Shown here: positions 15,712 to 27,448 of the stretch, piece by piece | Position numbering within the stretch: position 1 is the stretch's first letter | Layout: the number at the start of each line of letters is the position of its first letter | Source of the DNA: Planococcus sp. CP5-4_YE | GTDB taxonomy: Bacteria; Bacillota; Bacilli; Bacillales_A; Planococcaceae | Reading direction: 5' to 3' | Length of the DNA stretch: 64,000 bases | NCBI RefSeq assembly: GCF_019042655.1 | Contig: NZ_JAHPZO010000008.1 | Location: 62,001 to 126,000 of the forward strand | The notes under the pieces: generated by a model | Told to the model about the DNA's origin: nothing | Database searches by the model: none | The model's input: only the letters and a program-made list of their open reading frames with translations | Position numbers and translations under genes: made by a program

Positions 15712-16737
15712 ATGATTGATTTAAAAGGATTGACAAAAGTTTTCGATACTGGCAAAGCGCGCTTGACGGCTGTTGACCATGTCGACTTAACGGTGCCGGC
15801 TGGCGAGATTTTTGGCATTATCGGCTATAGCGGAGCGGGAAAAAGTACATTGATCCGCCTGCTGAACGGACTAGAAAAGCCGAGCGAAGGCTCCGTTGAG
15901 ATCAATGGCCAGAACATTACGGCGATTTCAGGCCCGAAACTCCGCAAAGCCCGTCAAAAGGTCAGCATGATCTTCCAGCATTTCAATTTACTGTGGTCGC
16001 GGACCGTGCGCGAGAACATTGAATTTCCGCTTGAGATCGCGGGTGTAGGGAAAGAAGAGCGTCGCAAGCGTTCTGCAGAACTGATCGAACTGGTTGGCCT
16101 CGAAGGTCGTGAAAGCGCATATCCTGCCCAGCTTTCCGGCGGACAGAAGCAGCGTGTCGGCATTGCCCGTGCGCTGGCCAACGACCCAGAAGTTTTGCTT
16201 TGCGATGAAGCGACTTCAGCACTGGATCCACAGACGACCGATGCCATTTTGGAGTTATTGGTCGACATCAACAAGCGCCTTGGTTTGACGATTGTGTTGA
16301 TCACCCATGAGATGCACGTCATCCGGAAGATCTGCCACCGCGTGGCAGTCATGGAAGGCGGGCGCGTCGTCGAACTGGGCGAAGTGCTGCATGTCTTCCA
16401 GCATCCAAAGGAAACGATCACCAAGCGTTTTGTTGCCCAAGTGACCGAGACGGAAGATTCAGCAGAGACCGTCCGCCATTTGCGCGAGCAATACCCGGAA
16501 GGGCAATTGGTCAAATTGATCTTCGTCGGGGACCAGGCAGAGCAGCCGATCCTGACTCAGTTAATCCGGGAATACCAAGTGGAAGTCAATATTGTCCACG
16601 GCAATATCTCTCACACCCAGCGCGGTGCTTATGGAACGCTCATCCTTCAACTGAAAGGCACCACAGATGAAATAAGCAAAGCTTTAGCTTTCCTCGGTGC
16701 ACATGATGTACAGACGGAGGTGATGGGCAATGCTTGA
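15712..16737 (+). CDS. metN: Methionine ABC transporter ATP-binding protein MetN
   Basis: 341-residue ATPase of the D/L-methionine importer. Walker A is GYSGAGKSTLIRLLN, the signature motif is LSGGQKQRVGIARAL, and Walker B is VLLCDEATSALD. The C-terminal part (about 265-341, IVHGNISHTQRGAYGTL) is the NIL domain that binds methionine and inhibits transport in this family. I chose ATG 15712 after TTAGGAGAG; the reading frame extends upstream only into the riboswitch terminator. metN overlaps metP by 8 bases. Confidence 0.96.
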   Translation: MIDLKGLTKVFDTGKARLTAVDHVDLTVPAGEIFGIIGYSGAGKSTLIRLLNGLEKPSEGSVEINGQNITAISGPKLRKARQKVSMIFQHFNLLWSRTVRENIEFPLEIAGVGKEERRKRSAELIELVGLEGRESAYPAQLSGGQKQRVGIARALANDPEVLLCDEATSALDPQTTDAILELLVDINKRLGLTIVLITHEMHVIRKICHRVAVMEGGRVVELGEVLHVFQHPKETITKRFVAQVTETEDSAETVRHLREQYPEGQLVKLIFVGDQAEQPILTQLIREYQVEVNIVHGNISHTQRGAYGTLILQLKGTTDEISKALAFLGAHDVQTEVMGNA

Positions 16738-17398
16738 GACCTTATTCCCGAACGTGGATGGGGCGGATATGTGGGAAGCGACACTCGAAACCATTTATAT
16801 GACGGCCATGTCCACACTGTTCACATTTATTATTGGATTGGTACTGGGAATCGTCTTATTCCTTACCGCACCGAACCAATTATGGGCAAATAAAATCGTC
16901 AACTGGCTGACGGGCGCTTTCGTTAATATTTTCCGCTCGATTCCCTTCATCATTTTAATCATTTTGCTGATTCCGTTTACGAAATTCTTGATCGGCAGTA
17001 TTCGCGGGCCGAACGCCGCACTACCGGCATTGATCATCGGGGCAGCGCCTTTTTATGCCCGTATGGTGCTGATTGCGTTAAAAGAAATCGACAAAGGCGT
17101 CATTGAAGCCGCCCGTTCGATGGGGGCCACCACTTGGACCATCATCCGTAAAGTATTGCTTCCTGAATCCAAGCCGGCATTGATTTCCGGGATTACGGTG
17201 ACAGCTATCGCATTGGTGGGCTACACCGCAATGGCCGGCATTATCGGCGCGGGGGGACTAGGGACACTTGCCTTCCTGGACGGTTTCCAAAGAAGCCGTG
17301 AAGACGTTACCTTAATGGCGACGATCGCGATTCTGGTCATTGTATTCATCGTCCAGTTTATCGGGGACTACTTAACCAGAAAAGCGGACAAGCGTTAA
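16730..17398 (+). CDS. metP: Methionine ABC transporter permease MetP (MetI)
   Basis: 222-residue inner permease with five or six membrane segments. The coupling-helix (EAA) motif is visible in EAARSMGATTWTIIRKVLLPESKPAL. It pairs with MetN in the membrane and receives methionine from the lipoprotein MetQ. The 8-base overlap with metN implies translational coupling. The start is ATG 16730. Confidence 0.95.
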   Translation: MLETLFPNVDGADMWEATLETIYMTAMSTLFTFIIGLVLGIVLFLTAPNQLWANKIVNWLTGAFVNIFRSIPFIILIILLIPFTKFLIGSIRGPNAALPALIIGAAPFYARMVLIALKEIDKGVIEAARSMGATTWTIIRKVLLPESKPALISGITVTAIALVGYTAMAGIIGAGGLGTLAFLDGFQRSREDVTLMATIAILVIVFIVQFIGDYLTRKADKR

Positions 17399-17491
17399 AT
17401 TTCGCATTGTTTCAGAATCACTGAATATAACGGGGCTTTTAGTCCATGCTATACAAAACTACATTTAATAGAAGAAAAGGGGAATTTTGTA

Positions 17492-18322
17492 ATGAAAAAA
17501 CTAGTATTCGGTTCATTTGCAGCAGTATTGGCATTATCCGCTTGCGGGGCAGAGGAAGAAAACAACAGCGGCGCATCAGAAGGAGAAACGAGCACATTGA
17601 CAGTTGGGGCTTCGAACGTTCCACATGCTGAAATCCTTGAACAGGCTAAACCAATTTTGGAGGAACAGGGCATCGAGTTGGATATTCAGACATACCAAGA
17701 TTACATCTTTCCAAACCAAGACTTGGAGTCAGGCGATTTGGATGCAAACTATTTCCAACATACGCCTTACCTGGAATCGCAAATTGCTGATCATGGCTAT
17801 GACTTTGTAAGTGCTGGCGGCATTCACATCGAGCCAATCGGCGTTTATTCTCAAGACTACTCGTCTCTTGAAGATTTGCCGCAAGATGCGACAATCCTCA
17901 TGAGCAATTCAGTCGCTGACCATGGCCGCATCTTGGCTATGCTCGAAGCGCAAGGCTTGATCACTTTGGAAGAAGGCATCGACAAGACGACGGCCGAAAC
18001 TAGCGATATCGTAGAAAACGAGAAAAATTTGCAATTCGAGACAGAGTACGAAGCAGCTTTGCTTGCGCAAATGTACGAAGCGGGTGAAGGCGATGCGGTA
18101 TTGATCAACTCGAACTATGCAATCGATGCTGGCTTGAGCCCAATGGAAGATGCTATCGCTCTTGAAAGTTCAGATTCGCCGTACGCTAACATCATTGCCG
18201 TACAAGCGGGAGATGAAAACAACGAAGACATCCAAGCCTTGGTTGAAGTATTGACATCGCAAGAAATCCAAGACTTCATCCTGGAAGAATGGAACGGATC
18301 GATCGTTCCAGTCGAACAATAA
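17492..18322 (+). CDS. metQ: Methionine-binding lipoprotein MetQ
   Basis: 276-residue substrate-binding lipoprotein of the NlpA/MetQ family. The signal peptide ends in the lipobox LSAC with lipidated Cys at position 18. Family motifs include LTVGASNVPHAEILEQ, YQDYIFPNQDLESGDLDANYFQHTPYL and IEPIGVYSQ. It starts at ATG 17492 behind AAAAGGGGAA, 93 bases after metP, and closes the riboswitch-controlled operon. Confidence 0.96.
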   Translation: MKKLVFGSFAAVLALSACGAEEENNSGASEGETSTLTVGASNVPHAEILEQAKPILEEQGIELDIQTYQDYIFPNQDLESGDLDANYFQHTPYLESQIADHGYDFVSAGGIHIEPIGVYSQDYSSLEDLPQDATILMSNSVADHGRILAMLEAQGLITLEEGIDKTTAETSDIVENEKNLQFETEYEAALLAQMYEAGEGDAVLINSNYAIDAGLSPMEDAIALESSDSPYANIIAVQAGDENNEDIQALVEVLTSQEIQDFILEEWNGSIVPVEQ

Positions 18323-18333
18323 GTTTTTTAGCC

Positions 18334-18366
18334 AGCCTATTCTAAAAAAGAATAGGCTGTTTTTTT
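18334..18366 (+). terminator. Terminator of the metNPQ operon
   Basis: AGCCTATTCT at 18334-18343 pairs with AGAATAGGCT at 18349-18358, followed by a T run. Confidence 0.92.
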
Positions 18367-18479
18367 ATGTGCATTCATGATCCGCCATAGGTGAAATGTA
18401 GTGGTGGCCGAGTCAAATGCGAATAGGTAAAAATTTCAAACATTTTTTCGGAATAATAAAAATATTACGTGTTTTAGTA

Positions 18480-18496
18480 AAAAGCTATTAGCTTTT
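18480..18496. promoter_or_regulatory. Short dyad upstream of the symporter gene
   Basis: AAAAGC, five bases, GCTTTT forms a perfect 6-5-6 inverted repeat about 65 bases before the symporter start. It has no T tail and could be an operator or chance in AT-rich DNA. Confidence 0.3.
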
Positions 18497-18560
18497 CGAA
18501 AAATGTGGTAATTTCACATAATAAACAAAAAACATCTGTTTACACAGGGAGGACAAGATC

Positions 18561-19727
18561 ATGAAAATTCAATTCGGTTTGCTGCCGCGAATTGTGCTGG
18601 CCATTGTGCTCGGCGTAATCATCGGTTCTGTAGCGCCAGAAGAGCTTGTACGGGTATTTGCTACGTTCACAGGAATTTTTGGCGGGTTCTTGAATTTTAT
18701 TGTGCCACTAATCATTCTTGGTTTTATTGCGCCAGGTATCGCAAAGCTCGGAAAAGGTTCAGGGAAATTATTGGGTCTGGCGACAGCAGTTGCGTATTTA
18801 TCCACCATCGTGGCAGGTGTTCTGGCATTTATCGTGGCCTCTTCCATTTTGCCGAATTTGATGGAAGGCGGTTCTCTGAGCAATTTGGATGACCCTGAAA
18901 ATGCTCTCGCTTCCAGTTTCATCGATTTAGAGATTCCTCAATTATTCGGGGTCATGAGCGCTTTGATCTTGGCATTTCTGCTCGGGATCGGTATGGCTTC
19001 TACAGGAAGCAAGACAATGGCATCGTTTTTTGAGGAATTCCAAGAGATCATCGAAAAAGTTATTTCATACATCATAATCCCGCTATTGCCTTTTCACATC
19101 TTCGGTATTTTTGCGAATATGGCATACGGCGGTGCCGTGTTTGAAATCCTTTCCCTCTTTGCCGTAGTCTTTATCCTAATTATCGCTCTACACTGGGTCA
19201 TGCTTACGGGTCAGTACACCACTGCGGGGGTATTGAGAAAGAGCAATCCGTTCGCTTTAATCCGTACGATGCTGCCGGCTTACTTCACAGCGCTCGGTAC
19301 ACAGTCTTCAGCAGCTACCATTCCCGTCACTTTGCGCCAAGCACGTAAAACAGGCGTGAAAGAACGTGTAGCGGACTTCACGGTCCCATTGTTTGCAACG
19401 ATTCATTTGTCAGGCAGTACTATTACGCTCGTCACTTGTGCAATCGGCGTAATTTTATTGACAGGGCAGTCGCCATCCTTCGGCAACTTCTTCCCATTTA
19501 TCCTCATGCTTGGGGTAACAATGATCGCAGCTCCCGGCGTTCCGGGGGGCGCTGTCATGGCAGCTATTGGATTGCTGGAGGTGATGCTCGGTTTTGACGA
19601 GACGATGGTCGCTTTAATGATCGCGTTGTACATGGCGCAGGACAGTTTCGGGACTGCAGCCAACGTGACGGGAGACGGCGCGCTCGCAAATATCGTCGAC
19701 CGTTTCACTCCATCTCAAAAAGTATGA
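18561..19727 (+). CDS. Dicarboxylate/amino acid:cation symporter (DAACS family)
   Basis: 388-residue membrane carrier of the glutamate/aspartate/C4-dicarboxylate type. Visible features are the N-terminal FLNFIVPLIILGFIAPGI, the re-entrant loop serines in ALGTQSSAATIPVTLRQAR, and the C-terminal substrate/cation region MAQDSFGTAANVTGDGALA. It is shorter than GltP/GltT (about 410-430), within the range of the SstT or YhcL-like branch. The start is ATG 18561 behind GGGAGGACAAG. It is monocistronic, with its own terminator. The substrate is probably an acidic or small neutral amino acid; this is an inference. Confidence 0.88.
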   Translation: MKIQFGLLPRIVLAIVLGVIIGSVAPEELVRVFATFTGIFGGFLNFIVPLIILGFIAPGIAKLGKGSGKLLGLATAVAYLSTIVAGVLAFIVASSILPNLMEGGSLSNLDDPENALASSFIDLEIPQLFGVMSALILAFLLGIGMASTGSKTMASFFEEFQEIIEKVISYIIIPLLPFHIFGIFANMAYGGAVFEILSLFAVVFILIIALHWVMLTGQYTTAGVLRKSNPFALIRTMLPAYFTALGTQSSAATIPVTLRQARKTGVKERVADFTVPLFATIHLSGSTITLVTCAIGVILLTGQSPSFGNFFPFILMLGVTMIAAPGVPGGAVMAAIGLLEVMLGFDETMVALMIALYMAQDSFGTAANVTGDGALANIVDRFTPSQKV

Positions 19728-19732
19728 ATTGT

Positions 19733-19760
19733 GCCGGAATTCAATGAATTCCGGCTTTTT
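19733..19760 (+). terminator. Terminator after the symporter
   Basis: GCCGGAATTCA at 19733-19743 and TGAATTCCGGC at 19745-19755 are perfect complements, followed by five T. Confidence 0.88.
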
Positions 19761-19829
19761 AATGCTCTCTATACGGATAAATCTGGCTATGCTATCATAT
19801 GCTGGATATGAAATTCAGGAGGCACGAAC

Positions 19830-20360
19830 ATGAAAAAGATGACAATTCTTAGCCTATCTGCTGCTTTGATGCTTGCAGCATGCGGAAATGAACAATCTAC
19901 TGACACAACTGAAACGGATTCTGGATCTGCCACTATGGAATCTGGAAAAGAAAGCGTTAAGAGCCAATTGATGCAATTTTATCTTTCCGTTTCTAAAGAA
20001 ATAAACAAAGAAGATGCACAATTGAATGATTTTGAAATCGCTCAAGCTGAAGAGACGCTGCCAAGCGGCGCAGAACTTTCAGAGTTAAAAGAAGCTGCTG
20101 CGACATCTGCTGAACAAGCGAAACAAGCGGTAGAATCGATTGAAGTGCCGGAATCGCTAAATGATTACCAGGAAGAAATCGATGGGGCATTGACTTCGAT
20201 CGAGACATCTTACGAGATGAAAATCGAAGAACTTGCAACAGAGGCACCTGATTTTCAAGCAGCTGCCGATAAATTTGCCGAAGCAGATGCTGCTTTCAAT
20301 GAAATATTGGAAGAAAACGGCTTGGTTGCATCTAACCTATACAACGAAGTAAGCCAATAA
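19830..20360 (+). CDS. Putative lipoprotein, 176 aa, unknown function
   Basis: I do not recognise a specific family. The N-terminus MKKMTILSLSAALMLAACGN is a clear lipoprotein signal with lipobox LAAC (Cys 19). A short Ser/Thr/Glu linker follows, then an acidic, mostly helical region with heptad-like spacing. This suggests a surface-attached helical-bundle protein. The start is ATG 19830 with CAGGAGGCACG upstream. It is monocistronic. Confidence 0.82.
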   Translation: MKKMTILSLSAALMLAACGNEQSTDTTETDSGSATMESGKESVKSQLMQFYLSVSKEINKEDAQLNDFEIAQAEETLPSGAELSELKEAAATSAEQAKQAVESIEVPESLNDYQEEIDGALTSIETSYEMKIEELATEAPDFQAAADKFAEADAAFNEILEENGLVASNLYNEVSQ

Positions 20361-20367
20361 TTTGTGA

Positions 20368-20396
20368 AAGCTGTCCGTACAACGGGCAGCTTTTTT
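20368..20396 (+). terminator. Terminator after the lipoprotein gene
   Basis: AAGCTGTCCG at 20368-20377 pairs with CGGGCAGCTT at 20383-20392 (one G-U), followed by T residues. Confidence 0.88.
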
Positions 20397-20456
20397 CTAT
20401 ATATTCCCATTAACTATGACGATAGGTCTATTTTCAGATAAATTAGATTATTAATC

Positions 20457-20486
20457 TTGTTTAACTTTCGAGCGGTCGGGTATACT
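20457..20486 (+). promoter_or_regulatory. Promoter of the small gene at 20525
   Basis: TTGTTT at 20457-20462 and TATACT at 20481-20486 with an 18-base spacer. A good ribosome site (GAAAGGAA, 20511-20518) follows about 25 bases later. Confidence 0.55.
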
Positions 20487-20524
20487 TGTTAAAGTAAAAT
20501 AAGATAACTCGAAAGGAATGGTTT

Positions 20525-20716
20525 ATTATCGATTCTCAAGGTATTGAAAAGACGGAAAAAATGGAACAGGCATTCAGAGACGTACACGGGTACGGACTGA
20601 ACGAATACCAAAATGACCCGCAAAAAATCCTTGAAGTTGAACAGCGCCGTGAGCAAGATTATCGCCAAGGCCAGTCGGTTGCGGCACAAATCGAACGCCA
20701 AGCGCACCGCGAATAG
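20525..20716 (+). CDS. Small hydrophilic protein, possible AUU/AUC start
   Basis: Promoter, ribosome site and terminator all frame one short reading frame, but no ATG, GTG or TTG follows the ribosome site in that frame. The first codons after GAAAGGAA are ATT (20525) and ATC (20528), 6 and 9 bases downstream. Starting there gives 63 residues: DSQGIEKTEKMEQAFRDVHG and on to the stop at 20714-20716. The fallback is ATG 20561 (51 residues), which has only a weak ribosome site. The product is charged and helical with no membrane segment; the family is unknown. The ATG at 20518 is in another frame and stops after nine codons. Confidence 0.6.
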   Translation: MIDSQGIEKTEKMEQAFRDVHGYGLNEYQNDPQKILEVEQRREQDYRQGQSVAAQIERQAHRE

Positions 20717-20762
20717 CAATAGATACACGATCCACATACATTCAAACATTCAAATGAAGCTG

Positions 20763-20794
20763 CCGGACAGAGTGAACAACTCTGTCCGGTTTTT
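20763..20794 (+). terminator. Terminator of the small gene
   Basis: CCGGACAGAG at 20763-20772 pairs perfectly with CTCTGTCCGG at 20780-20789, followed by T residues. Confidence 0.9.
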
Positions 20795-20975
20795 CTATGC
20801 CGAAGCATAGTGAATCCAGTTTTTTGAACATAGTTTATTGAAATGGATTCTCATTTAGCCTAACTTTATTGAAAATGCAGGAAATAGGCAAAGCTCTCTG
20901 GAAATAGCTATCTGACAGCAGGAAATCCGGATTTCAAAATGGTTTTTGGCGGAGGCTTGCCGCCGATTTTAACAT

Positions 20976-21018
20976 TTGCTACTGAAGTCGATATAAGTTA
21001 AGATTAGAATGATACTAA
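20976..21018 (+). promoter_or_regulatory. Candidate suf promoter with overlapping dyad
   Basis: TTGCTA at 20976-20981 and TAAGAT at 20999-21004, spacer 17, then a dyad TTAGAAT-G-ATACTAA at 21004-21018 (one mismatch between arms). The 7-1-7 form recalls Fur-family boxes, but only 9 of 14 positions fit the Fur consensus. The rest of the 20795-21064 gap shows nothing I recognise. Confidence 0.35.
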
Positions 21019-21064
21019 TTAAGAGTGCGACGCATTCTTCAATAACATTTATGGAGGTATTTAC

Positions 21065-21844
21065 ATGTCAACTTTGGTCATTAAAGATCTACACGTTGAA
21101 ATCGAAGGAAAACAGATTTTAAAAGGTGTAAACATCACAATTAACACGAGCGAAATCCATGCCATCATGGGGCCGAACGGTACAGGGAAATCTACCTTGG
21201 CGTCAGCAATCATGGGGCATCCTAAATATGAAGTAACACAAGGCACGATCGAATTGGACGGAGAAGACGTATTGGCGATGGAAGTCGACGAGCGCGCACG
21301 CGCAGGACTCTTCCTGGCTATGCAGTACCCGAGCGAAATTTCAGGCGTCACAAATGCTGACTTCATGCGCTCTGCGATGAACGCACGCCGCGAAGAAGGC
21401 AACGAAGTTTCATTGATGAAATTCATCCGTGAACTTGACAGCAAAATGGAAACTCTTGCAATGGACCAGGACATGGCACAGCGCTACTTGAACGAAGGAT
21501 TCTCCGGCGGCGAGAAGAAACGCAATGAAATCCTCCAAATGATGATGATCAAACCGACATTCGCTGTACTCGATGAAATTGACTCCGGTCTTGATATCGA
21601 TGCATTGAAAGTCGTTTCTGACGGCATCAATCAAATGAAGGGCGAGAACTTCGGCTGCTTGATCATCACTCACTATCAGCGCCTGTTGAACTACATCACG
21701 CCAGATCACGTCCATGTTATGATGCAAGGCCGCGTCGTTAAATCCGGCGGACCTGAACTTGCGCATAAATTGGAAGCGGAAGGCTATGACTGGATCAAGG
21801 CAGAACTCGGCATCGAAGACGAGACTGTCGGACAAGAAGCATAA
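21065..21844 (+). CDS. sufC: Fe-S cluster assembly ATPase SufC
   Basis: 259-residue ABC-type ATPase of the SUF complex (SufBCD scaffold). Walker A is IMGPNGTGKSTLASAIMG, the signature is FSGGEKKRNEILQMM, and Walker B is FAVLDEIDSGLDIDALK. ATP hydrolysis by SufC drives conformational change in SufB-SufD. It is the first gene of the operon sufC-sufD-sufS-sufU-sufB, the standard Gram-positive order. The start is ATG 21065 behind ATGGAGGTAT. Confidence 0.97.
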   Translation: MSTLVIKDLHVEIEGKQILKGVNITINTSEIHAIMGPNGTGKSTLASAIMGHPKYEVTQGTIELDGEDVLAMEVDERARAGLFLAMQYPSEISGVTNADFMRSAMNARREEGNEVSLMKFIRELDSKMETLAMDQDMAQRYLNEGFSGGEKKRNEILQMMMIKPTFAVLDEIDSGLDIDALKVVSDGINQMKGENFGCLIITHYQRLLNYITPDHVHVMMQGRVVKSGGPELAHKLEAEGYDWIKAELGIEDETVGQEA

Positions 21845-21862
21845 TTGGAAGGAGAGACTAAC

Positions 21863-24823
<2,961 letters not shown>

Positions 24824-24843
24824 CAGAGAACGGAGGAACGACG

Positions 24844-26241
24844 ATGGCGAAAAAAATGCCGGAAATCGGAGATTATAAATATGGGTTCCATGACAAGGAT
24901 GTCTCCATCTTCAGATCCAAACGCGGTCTGACGGAAGACATTGTCAGAGAAATTTCGAAGATTAAAGAAGAACCGGAATGGATGCTCGAATCACGCTTGA
25001 AAGCGTTGAAACTATTCTATTCTATGCCAATGCCGCAATGGGGCGGAGATTTGAATTCATTGGATTTTGACGAAATCACGTATTACGTCAAACCTTCTGA
25101 AGCAAGCCAGACTTCTTGGGATGAAGTTCCTGAAGAAATCAAGCGTACGTTTGATAAACTGGGAATTCCTGAAGCAGAGCAGAAATACCTTGCAGGTGTC
25201 TCTGCACAGTACGAATCCGAAGTTGTTTACCACAACATGAAAGAAGATTTGGAAGAGATGGGCATCATCTTTAAAGATACAGATGCAGCGCTTCGTGAAA
25301 ACGAAGACCTCTTCAGAGAAAACTTCCAGACAGTCATTCCAGCAGCAGACAATAAATTCTCTGCATTGAACACGGCTGTTTGGTCGGGTGGCTCGTTCAT
25401 CTACGTACCGCCAGGCATCAAAGTGGAATCACCACTGCAAGCCTATTTCCGCATCAACTCGGAAAACATGGGCCAATTCGAACGTACGATGATCATCGTC
25501 GACGAAGGCGCGAGCGTCCATTACGTAGAAGGCTGTACGGCACCTGTTTACACGACAAACTCATTGCACTCTGCAGTTGTTGAAATCATCGTGAAAAAAG
25601 ATGCTTATTGCCGCTACACAACGATTCAAAACTGGGCGAATAACGTATACAACCTAGTAACTAAGCGTGCTTTTGTTGATGCGAACGGTACGATGGAATG
25701 GATCGATGGCAACATCGGTTCGAAATTGACGATGAAATATCCTGCAGTCTTCCTTAAAGGCGAAGGCGCACGCGGCATGACATTGTCGATTGCGATTGCC
25801 GGCAAAGGCCAGCACCAGGATGCAGGCGCGAAAATGATCCACTTGGCGCCGAATACATCTTCATCCATCGTTTCCAAATCGATTTCGAAGCAAGGCGGGA
25901 AAGTTTCTTACCGCGGAATCGTGCACTTCGGCCGCAAAGCGGACGGCGCACGTTCGAATATCGAATGCGATACGTTGATCATGGACAACCAGTCGACATC
26001 CGATACAATTCCTTACAACGAGATCATGAACGACAACGTTTCGCTTGAACACGAAGCGAAAGTATCGAAAGTCTCTGAAGAGCAATTGTTCTACCTAATG
26101 AGCCGCGGCGTTTCCGAACAGGAAGCGACGGAAATGATCGTCATGGGCTTCATCGAGCCATTCACTAAAGAATTGCCGATGGAGTACGCAGTCGAAATGA
26201 ACCGTCTCATCAAGTTCGAGATGGAAGGTTCAATCGGTTAA
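24844..26241 (+). CDS. sufB: Fe-S cluster assembly protein SufB
   Basis: 465-residue core scaffold of SUF. Conserved segments are [35 protein letters not shown], the C-terminal [20 protein letters not shown] and [20 protein letters not shown]. Cysteines suitable for cluster or persulfide handling are in EGCTAP and IECDTL. I chose ATG 24844 after ACGGAGGAACG; the longer in-frame extension lies inside sufU. It is the last gene of the operon. Confidence 0.97.
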   Translation: MAKKMPEIGDYKYGFHDKDVSIFRSKRGLTEDIVREISKIKEEPEWMLESRLKALKLFYSMPMPQWGGDLNSLDFDEITYYVKPSEASQTSWDEVPEEIKRTFDKLGIPEAEQKYLAGVSAQYESEVVYHNMKEDLEEMGIIFKDTDAALRENEDLFRENFQTVIPAADNKFSALNTAVWSGGSFIYVPPGIKVESPLQAYFRINSENMGQFERTMIIVDEGASVHYVEGCTAPVYTTNSLHSAVVEIIVKKDAYCRYTTIQNWANNVYNLVTKRAFVDANGTMEWIDGNIGSKLTMKYPAVFLKGEGARGMTLSIAIAGKGQHQDAGAKMIHLAPNTSSSIVSKSISKQGGKVSYRGIVHFGRKADGARSNIECDTLIMDNQSTSDTIPYNEIMNDNVSLEHEAKVSKVSEEQLFYLMSRGVSEQEATEMIVMGFIEPFTKELPMEYAVEMNRLIKFEMEGSIG

Positions 26242-26257
26242 TCAATCAATTAATCAA

Positions 26258-26289
26258 TCCCCGGCATGGAAAATGCCGGGGATTTTTTT
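26258..26289 (+). terminator. Terminator of the suf operon
   Basis: TCCCCGGCAT at 26258-26267 pairs perfectly with ATGCCGGGGA at 26273-26282, followed by TTTTTTT. Confidence 0.93.
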
Positions 26290-26393
26290 GCGGTTTTAAA
26301 AGAGTGGATTTCCCCGTTTGCCAGAACTTCGTTTTACTGCGTGTCCTCAGGGTAAACAAAGGATGAATCAAAATTTGAGGAGGGTTTTTTCTA

Positions 26394-26579
26394 ATGAGCC
26401 AAACTTTTAATGCGTTAAAAGAGAAAATCAGCAACGCTGACATGGGAGAAGCGAAAGAAATCATCACTCAAGTCAAGCAGGCATACGATGACGGCAAGAT
26501 TGATGAAAATGAAAAGAACGAATTGTTGGATCTTGCAAAGTCGAAAATCGGCGGTGGTGGGATCGGCGGGTTATTTTAA
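26394..26579 (+). CDS. Small conserved-looking protein, 61 aa
   Basis: I do not recognise the family. Residues 1-50 look helical and charged (MSQTFNALKEKISNADMGEA, then KIDENEKNELLDLAKSKI), followed by a glycine-rich tail GGGGIGGLF. The ribosome site TTGAGGAGGG is strong, and the codon use matches neighbours, so it is probably real. It stands alone between the suf terminator and the convergent alkylation-repair pseudogene. Confidence 0.75.
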   Translation: MSQTFNALKEKISNADMGEAKEIITQVKQAYDDGKIDENEKNELLDLAKSKIGGGGIGGLF

Positions 26580-26636
26580 GAGCCCGCAGCCCAATTGAAA
26601 AAATAAGCTTTGGCGACCTTTAAAGGATGCTGAAGC

Positions 26637-27295
26637 TTATTTTTTCATGTGTTTTAAAGCTTCCCGCCTGCTTAATGGCTGTAAAGTTCAAGACCCAAAC
26701 AGGATCGGTTTTTGCGTATTCCCGCAATGCCCAACCGATAGATTTTTGGATGAAGAATTCATGGGATTCGGCATGTAACGCGATGATGAAGCCAAGCATT
26801 TCTGTGTCGGTTTGTTGTTTAAACTTCAATTGGTGCAGGATAGCTGCCCGGTTGGTCCAAAAATTTTCTGCTTGCGTCCATTCTCGCATGATCGGGGATG
26901 TGGTTTTTCGGTCGCGCAATACGATATGGCCGACAATTTTCGGCGCAAGGATATCGACACTATCCCACCAGGAATTGACTTCGATTAGCTGGCGCAAAAA
27001 CGGCAAATCTTCTGGACTCAATTGCTCTTTCGTTTGTTCTAGCAGTTCAATAGCTGCGTAATGATATTCGCGTTCCGGCATTTCGTACAACGCTTGGACA
27101 ATAGGTTTCAATTGTTCTTTATCAGGAGGGAATAGTTTGATAGCTGTTCTTTCATAACATGGTGCGTAGAGGTTTCTGGATTTCTAAAAATGGGAAGTTG
27201 TGTTTCATATAAGCGGCCATTGGAGCGGCAAGCTCCGGGTTGCGATGGTCCTTAAAGCGTGCGATAAGGGCATCTGTGTTCCATGGGTTTTTCAT
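26637..27295 (-). pseudogene. DNA alkylation repair (AlkD-like) gene with two frameshifts
   Basis: The minus strand encodes an AlkD/HEAT-like DNA glycosylase in three frames. N-terminus: ATG 27295, behind AGGAGG, gives MKNPWNTDALIARFKDHRNP and on to PLRTML, then a TGA at about 27153. The middle resumes in another frame (RTAIKLFPPDKEQLKPIVQA, then the catalytic-site WWDSVD, FWTNRAAILHQL and SIGWALREYAKTDPVWVLNF). The C-terminus is in a third frame: LQPLSRREALKHMKK with stop at 26637, the usual end of this family. Without the shifts it would be about 219 residues, a normal length. The intact middle frame alone (26620-27111) would give a 163-residue protein with an abnormal tail. It is either a recent pseudogene or two sequencing errors. 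Confidence 0.85.
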
Positions 27296-27448
27296 TTACA
27301 AAAACCTCCTAAAAAATGGATTGATATACGATTGTAACCATGTGCGAGGTAGAGGGGCTTCGCCTGGCATTGCTTCAGCGAATCTCAAAAAGGACGCCTG
27401 TTTTGTTCTATGCTATCATAAAATAATAACGAAAATGGAGGCAGGGCG

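Noticed and set aside
18421-18480. A CodY box before the dicarboxylate/amino acid symporter
   Set aside because: The best candidate stretch mismatches the consensus at about five of 15 positions, too many to call.
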